Assembly: GCA_946414115.1 (NCBI GenBank)
Contig: CAMKNF010000020.1
Span: 1 to 17,924 of the forward strand
DNA: 17,924 nucleotides
From: an uncultured Ruminococcus sp.
GTDB lineage: Bacteria > Bacillota > Clostridia > Oscillospirales > Acutalibacteraceae
Reading direction: 5' to 3'
How positions within the stretch are numbered: position 1 is the first letter of the stretch; every line of letters begins with the position of its first letter. The translations under genes and the position numbers were made by a program. Below are positions 15,409 through 17,924 of the stretch, piece after piece. A model generated the notes under the pieces. That model made no database searches. It was given only the letters and a program-made list of their open reading frames with translations, and was not told the DNA's origin.

Positions 15409-15445
15409 GGCATGCACTCTTTTCGTAAAGATTAGGGTGTATGCC
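15409..15445 (+). terminator. Terminator of the padR operon
   Basis: GGCATGCACTC (15409-15419) pairs over 11 positions with GGGTGTATGCC (15435-15445), two as wobbles, followed by TTTCTTATTCTT. The 88 bp between the last stop and this hairpin hold nothing I can identify. Its right flank closely matches that of the terminator at 3197-3236. Confidence 0.75.
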
Positions 15446-15456
15446 TTTCTTATTCT

Positions 15457-16368
15457 TGCTGTAATGATGCGGATGCTATTAAAAGTATTTTATCTCGTAA
15501 TGAAGACAACAGCATTAATTTTAATGTAAAGTTAGAAAAAAACATTAAAACAAAATCGCAATTAAGAAAAAGAATAGAACAATGTTTCTCAGGCACTGCA
15601 GATATTGCTCTGTTTTACTATTCTGGACATGGATATATTGATTCAGTTGGTGGATATTTAGTTACTCCTGATTATGATGAGTATGATTATGGTGTTCCCT
15701 TGCAAGATGTTCTAACAATAGCTAACCAATCGGAATGTAGAAATAGAATTGTCATTCTTGATAGCTGTCACTCTGGCTTTATGGGAACAATAAAAACTGT
15801 TGGACAAGATACAGCTATTATTAATGAAGGTGTAACAATTCTTACCGCAAGTATGGCACAGGAAACATCAATTGAGGCAAATGGTCACGGCATATTTACA
15901 ACGCTACTTTTAGAGGCATTATCTGGTTGTGCTGCAGACATTACTGGGAGTATTACTCCAGGTGGAATTTATGCATATATTGATAAAGCTTTAGGTCCAT
16001 GGAGTCAACGACCAGTTTTTAAAACAAATACCACGAGATTTGTTTCTTTGAGAAATGTTGAACCTCAAGTTGATTTAAGTATTATTCGAAATTTAGTCAA
16101 ATATTTTAAGAATGAAAATGATCAACTACCCTTAGATCCATCTTTTGAACCGACTAATTCCCCAAAGATAGAACATGAAATAATTACTCCGTACGCTGTT
16201 CAAAATAACACTAATATTTTTTTTGAGTTACAAAAACTAGAAGGAGTCGGAATGATTACTCCGGTTGATGAAGAACATATGTATTTCGCAGCTATGAAAT
16301 CAAAGGCATGTAAATTAACGTCTATCGGAAAACAGTATTGGCGACTAGTACAAAAAGGATTGATTTGA
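15457..16368 (+). pseudogene. Caspase-family (C14) protease with C-terminal winged helix, 5'-truncated
   Basis: The frame is open from the stop at 15433-15435 and family-like sequence begins near 15457 with CCNDADAIKSIL, the usual GCxNDA segment after the first beta strand. The first 20 or so residues and the start codon are missing. Counting from 15457, the catalytic His is residue 58 (YYSGHG, 15628-15630) and the catalytic Cys is residue 104 (LDSCHSG, 15766-15768), spaced as in caspases and metacaspases. The C-terminus (FELQKLEGVGMITPVDEEHM to KACKLTSIGKQYWRLVQKGL) looks like a winged helix. No ATG, GTG or TTG lies in frame before TTG at 15700, which would exclude the His; only a CTG at 15610 precedes it. 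Both catalytic residues survive, so the decay may be recent. Confidence 0.85.
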
Positions 16369-16388
16369 CTCTAAAAAGGAGCATAACA

Positions 16389-16925
16389 ATGTGCAATGGA
16401 AATCAAGAAACAGAATTTATATTAGATTCGGTAGAATTATTACTTGAAACAGCTAAATCTGAATATGAAAATGAACACAATCGAACAACAATTATTGATA
16501 CAAAAATTGGCATATCATTACCTATAATTTCCGCCTATTCTTTAGCTCTTGCTCAAATGAATAATTATAAAGAAATATTCACATTTAAAATATCTAATTT
16601 TGGGGATTTGTTTGTACCAACAGTATTATTTTTATCATACACATCTAGTCTTGTATTATCATTAGTATCAATTATTATGATGGTAATGGTTATCATTACA
16701 AGAGACTATACCAATATAAAAACAATGGATTTATATGATAACGATTACCTCAAAAGTGGTAAAATATTCCTTTCAATCAAATTACTTTCATTATACATTG
16801 AGTCTACAATTAAAAACAAATCACAAAATGACAAAAGAATCCCTATGTATCGAAAGAGTTGGATATTCTCTGTTATTTCTATTATATTATTTGTCGCATA
16901 CATAATCATCAATAATAGCATTTAG
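16389..16925 (+). CDS. SLATT/Pycsar-effector-like membrane protein
   Basis: A 178-residue protein from the ATG at 16389-16391, with AAAAGGAG seven bases upstream; it starts 20 bp after the caspase stop. An amphipathic N-terminal helix (about residues 8-30) leads to EHNRTTIIDTKIG, like the conserved lead-in of SLATT and PycTM domains. A first TM helix lies at about 38-58, a second at about 74-104 (LFLSYTSSLVLSLVSIIMMV), then a soluble segment, then a third TM at about 157-176. Such proteins are pore-forming or membrane-damaging effectors in abortive-infection systems. Behind a caspase, cleavage-triggered activation is an attractive but unproven model. Confidence 0.8.
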   Translation: MCNGNQETEFILDSVELLLETAKSEYENEHNRTTIIDTKIGISLPIISAYSLALAQMNNYKEIFTFKISNFGDLFVPTVLFLSYTSSLVLSLVSIIMMVMVIITRDYTNIKTMDLYDNDYLKSGKIFLSIKLLSLYIESTIKNKSQNDKRIPMYRKSWIFSVISIILFVAYIIINNSI

Positions 16926-16936
16926 GAGGTGGTTTT

Positions 16937-17092
16937 ATGTCTGAAGATGCAAAAATCACAATTGATACAATTAAAATGGGTGAATTACCTAAAATAGAAA
17001 TATCAAAACCTAAAGATCATTCTGGTTTAGAGGTTTCTCAAAGAGGTTTAGAAATAACGAATTATGGATTAAATACTAAGAAGAAAAAATAA
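16937..17092 (+). CDS. 51-residue small protein of the caspase operon
   Basis: The ATG at 16937 has a near-perfect AGGAGG seven bases upstream and begins 11 bp after the membrane-protein stop. The sequence is MSEDAKITIDTIKMGELPKI, then a Lys/Ser/Gly-rich middle, then LEITNYGLNTKKKK. It has no TM helix, no signal peptide and no Cys. I know no family for it. It may be a regulator, inhibitor or protease substrate of the two preceding proteins (inference from position). Its strong ribosome site argues it is real. Confidence 0.7.
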   Translation: MSEDAKITIDTIKMGELPKIEISKPKDHSGLEVSQRGLEITNYGLNTKKKK

Positions 17093-17308
17093 AACAGTTG
17101 ATTGTAGCTTATAATAAATGTAATAGTGCTCACATTAGAGGTTTGAATTTAATTATAGAATATATAAAAATATATATACCACAGAACAATGTTTTTTGAA
17201 TTTGTAAAGAAGATCAATAGGGTTACTACTGGTTATTATAGACGCATAGTATTTGCAATGAATATTATATAGATTAATTACTATTCTTACACCAAGGTGT
17301 CGTTACCA
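17093..17308. other. Non-coding right end of the island
   Basis: 216 bp of very AT-rich DNA between the small gene and the right attachment repeat. I see no gene. ACACC-AA-GGTGT (17290-17301) forms a small hairpin close to the boundary, and GGTGTCGTTACC just before the repeat resembles GGTCACGCTACC that follows each tRNA 5' half at 2233 and 2341; both may be parts of recombination sites. Confidence 0.4.
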
Positions 17309-17377
17309 TTAGGTTCTAGTGTCAACCGATGTGCAGGTTCAAGTCCTGTCGCCCGCACCACCCTGAAAAGTCCGATT
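17309..17377 (+). repeat. Right attachment-site repeat (attR-like), 69 bp
   Basis: It is identical to 2445-2513. It carries the displaced 3' part of tRNA-Leu from the anticodon loop to CCA plus 17 nt, without a 5' half, so it is not a functional tRNA. Confidence 0.85.
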
Positions 17378-17390
17378 AAATCGGGCTTTT
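17366..17390 (+). terminator. Original tRNA-Leu terminator beyond the island
   Basis: AAAAGTCCGAT (17366-17376) pairs with ATCGGGCTTTT (17380-17390) around TAA, with one wobble, followed by a T-rich stretch. It is probably the host copy displaced by integration. Confidence 0.7.
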
Positions 17391-17415
17391 TCTTGTTTTT
17401 GAGCAAAAAATAAAG

Positions 17416-17530
17416 TTGGCAGACGCATAACATAGGGTGATGATTTTGTCGTTTATATTACACAAATCATCACACTTCAATTTGGCTATAATTGCTAAAT
17501 TGAAAATTACTATTGTTCTGCGTCTGCCAA
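17416..17530. mobile_element. 115-bp MITE-like element with 12-bp terminal inverted repeats
   Basis: TTGGCAGACGCA (17416-17427) and TGCGTCTGCCAA (17519-17530) are perfect inverted repeats, and similarity continues inward. Inside, GTGATGATTT (17437-17446) pairs perfectly with AAATCATCAC (17464-17473), and a CAATTT/AAATTG dyad follows. It has no coding capacity. The outer 11 bp TTGGCAGACGC also occur in the tRNA-Leu D arm. No target duplication is certain. Confidence 0.6.
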
Positions 17531-17544
17531 TTGTAAAATCTCGA

Positions 17545-17754
17545 TTAAAAAGTGTTAACATATTCCCAATGATATAAATCACATATTTTGTGATAGACTT
17601 TATCTAAGGCGACTTGTACGCTCTTTATATCTTTTTTATAGTATGAGTCGTTAATAATAAGCCGATGAACTAAGGAATGTCTATTCTCAAGTATTCTGTT
17701 TAATGTCATATACAGAGTCTCATTGCGTCTGTGATATGGTTTCTGATGACGGAT
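17545..17754 (-). pseudogene. C-terminal fragment of a HEPN-like protein
   Basis: A minus-strand frame open from a stop at 17755 to TAA at 17545-17547, about 69 codons. The reading (RRNETLYMTLNRILENRHSL followed by VHRLIINDSYYKKDI, ending VYHKICDLYHWEYVNTF) looks like genuine protein. RHSLVH fits the Rx4H motif of HEPN RNase domains and the helical tail fits a HEPN C-terminus. Its N-terminal part is absent, so it is a remnant or out of frame. An ATG exists at 17707-17709 but would drop little before the motif. Confidence 0.4.
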
Positions 17755-17880
17755 TTATTTGAAGGCTACATTCACGGTCACTATCTTTGGAGATGCGATA
17801 TCTGCGACAGATATTTCTTTATGACCACAGCTCGCAATCAACTGTATTGCAGTACGGTAAATAAGAAGTACGGAGTGCCT
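17704..17880 (+). pseudogene. Zinc-finger-like protein fragment at contig end
   Basis: A plus-strand frame open from a TAA at 17701-17703 to the adapter junction. From about 17746 it reads MTDLFEGYIHGHYLWRCDIC followed by DRYFFMTTARNQLYCSTVNK: a CxxC plus a later Cys typical of a small zinc-binding motif, similar in style to DUF6076/CGNR proteins. It runs off the real sequence at 17880. It overlaps the HEPN-like fragment on the other strand near 17704-17754, so one of the two is out of context there. Confidence 0.4.
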
Positions 17881-17924
17881 AGATCGGAAGAGCACACGTC
17901 TGAACTCCAGTCACCATCAAGTAT
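17881..17924 (+). other. Illumina TruSeq adapter contamination
   Basis: Bases 17881-17914 are the TruSeq read-1 adapter (starts AGATCGGAAGAGCACACGTC, ends CCAGTCAC). The 8 nt CATCAAGT and then AT follow, as expected for an i7 index and the next constant bases. This is library sequence and not part of the genome; the true contig ends at about 17880. Confidence 0.97.

Larger units (their letters stand above)
2445..17308. mobile_element. 14.9-kb integrated island at tRNA-Leu
   Basis: The segment is bounded by perfect 69-bp direct repeats derived from the tRNA-Leu 3' end. The intact tRNA is on the left and the displaced 3' fragment on the right. It contains a serine recombinase, mobilisation genes, a RepA-like ATPase, an export cluster and a possible defence operon. 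No tyrosine integrase is visible, although tRNA 3'-end targeting usually implies one. It was either lost, supplied in trans, or the serine recombinase is unusual. The mobilisation module may be a separate element nested in an older island. Confidence 0.75.

Noticed and set aside
15700..16368. Caspase gene starting at TTG 15700
   Set aside because: That start would remove the catalytic His and the first half of the protease fold; family-like sequence continues well upstream in the same frame.
17376..17582. 68-aa minus-strand frame beyond the island
   Set aside because: It spans the MITE-like hairpin and the terminator, so it is a chance open frame in repeat DNA.

Overview
The window reads as the end of a draft contig from a low-GC anaerobic Firmicute, most likely a gut Clostridia of the Ruminococcaceae/Oscillospiraceae type. 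This rests on the strong GGAGG-type ribosome binding sites, the style of the xxxLxxG-repeat surface protein, the recombinase/MobA/MobC/RepA-like module, and the PadR/DUF6120-like/ABC cluster. The last 44 bases are Illumina adapter, not organism DNA.

Layout. (1) 1-2037: 3' part of a gene for a secreted or membrane protein with xxxLxxG repeats, broken by a one-base frameshift in an A run. (2) 2140-2526: a consensus promoter, two tandem 107-bp units that each begin with a 5' half of tRNA-Leu, then an intact tRNA-Leu(UAG). The last 52 nt of the tRNA plus 17 nt recur as a perfect 69-bp direct repeat at 17309-17377, so 2445-17308 looks like a 14.9-kb island integrated into the tRNA 3' end. (3) 2556-3185: a two-TM orphan. 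(4) 3240-9300, minus strand: a mobilisable module with a large serine recombinase, a small conserved protein, a MOBP relaxase, a membrane coiled-coil gene nested in another frame inside the relaxase gene, MobC, a dyad-rich oriT-like region, a RepA-like RecA-fold ATPase, and a sigma-region-4-like regulator behind a structured leader. (5) 9425-13868, minus strand: a small secreted protein followed by permease, ATPase, permease and a 4-TM protein. (6) 14081-15320, plus strand, divergent from it: PadR regulator, DUF6120-like membrane protein, second secreted protein. (7) 15457-17092: a caspase-family protease gene that has lost its 5' end, a SLATT/Pycsar-effector-like membrane protein and a 51-aa protein. 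(8) 17416-17880: a 115-bp hairpin element with perfect 12-bp terminal inverted repeats, then fragments of two unrelated genes (HEPN-like and zinc-finger-like), then adapter.

How the parts may work together. The mobilisation genes form one minus-strand unit: the sigma-like protein and RepA-like ATPase probably control and support replication or excision, and MobC, relaxase and nested protein process oriT. The divergent secreted-protein/ABC/PadR cluster looks like a self-regulated export or antimicrobial-peptide locus carried as cargo. The protease, membrane protein and small protein have the composition of an abortive-infection defence operon; this is the most novel-looking part, but this copy lacks the protease start and may be dead.

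All family calls come from reading the translated sequence; no database search was run.
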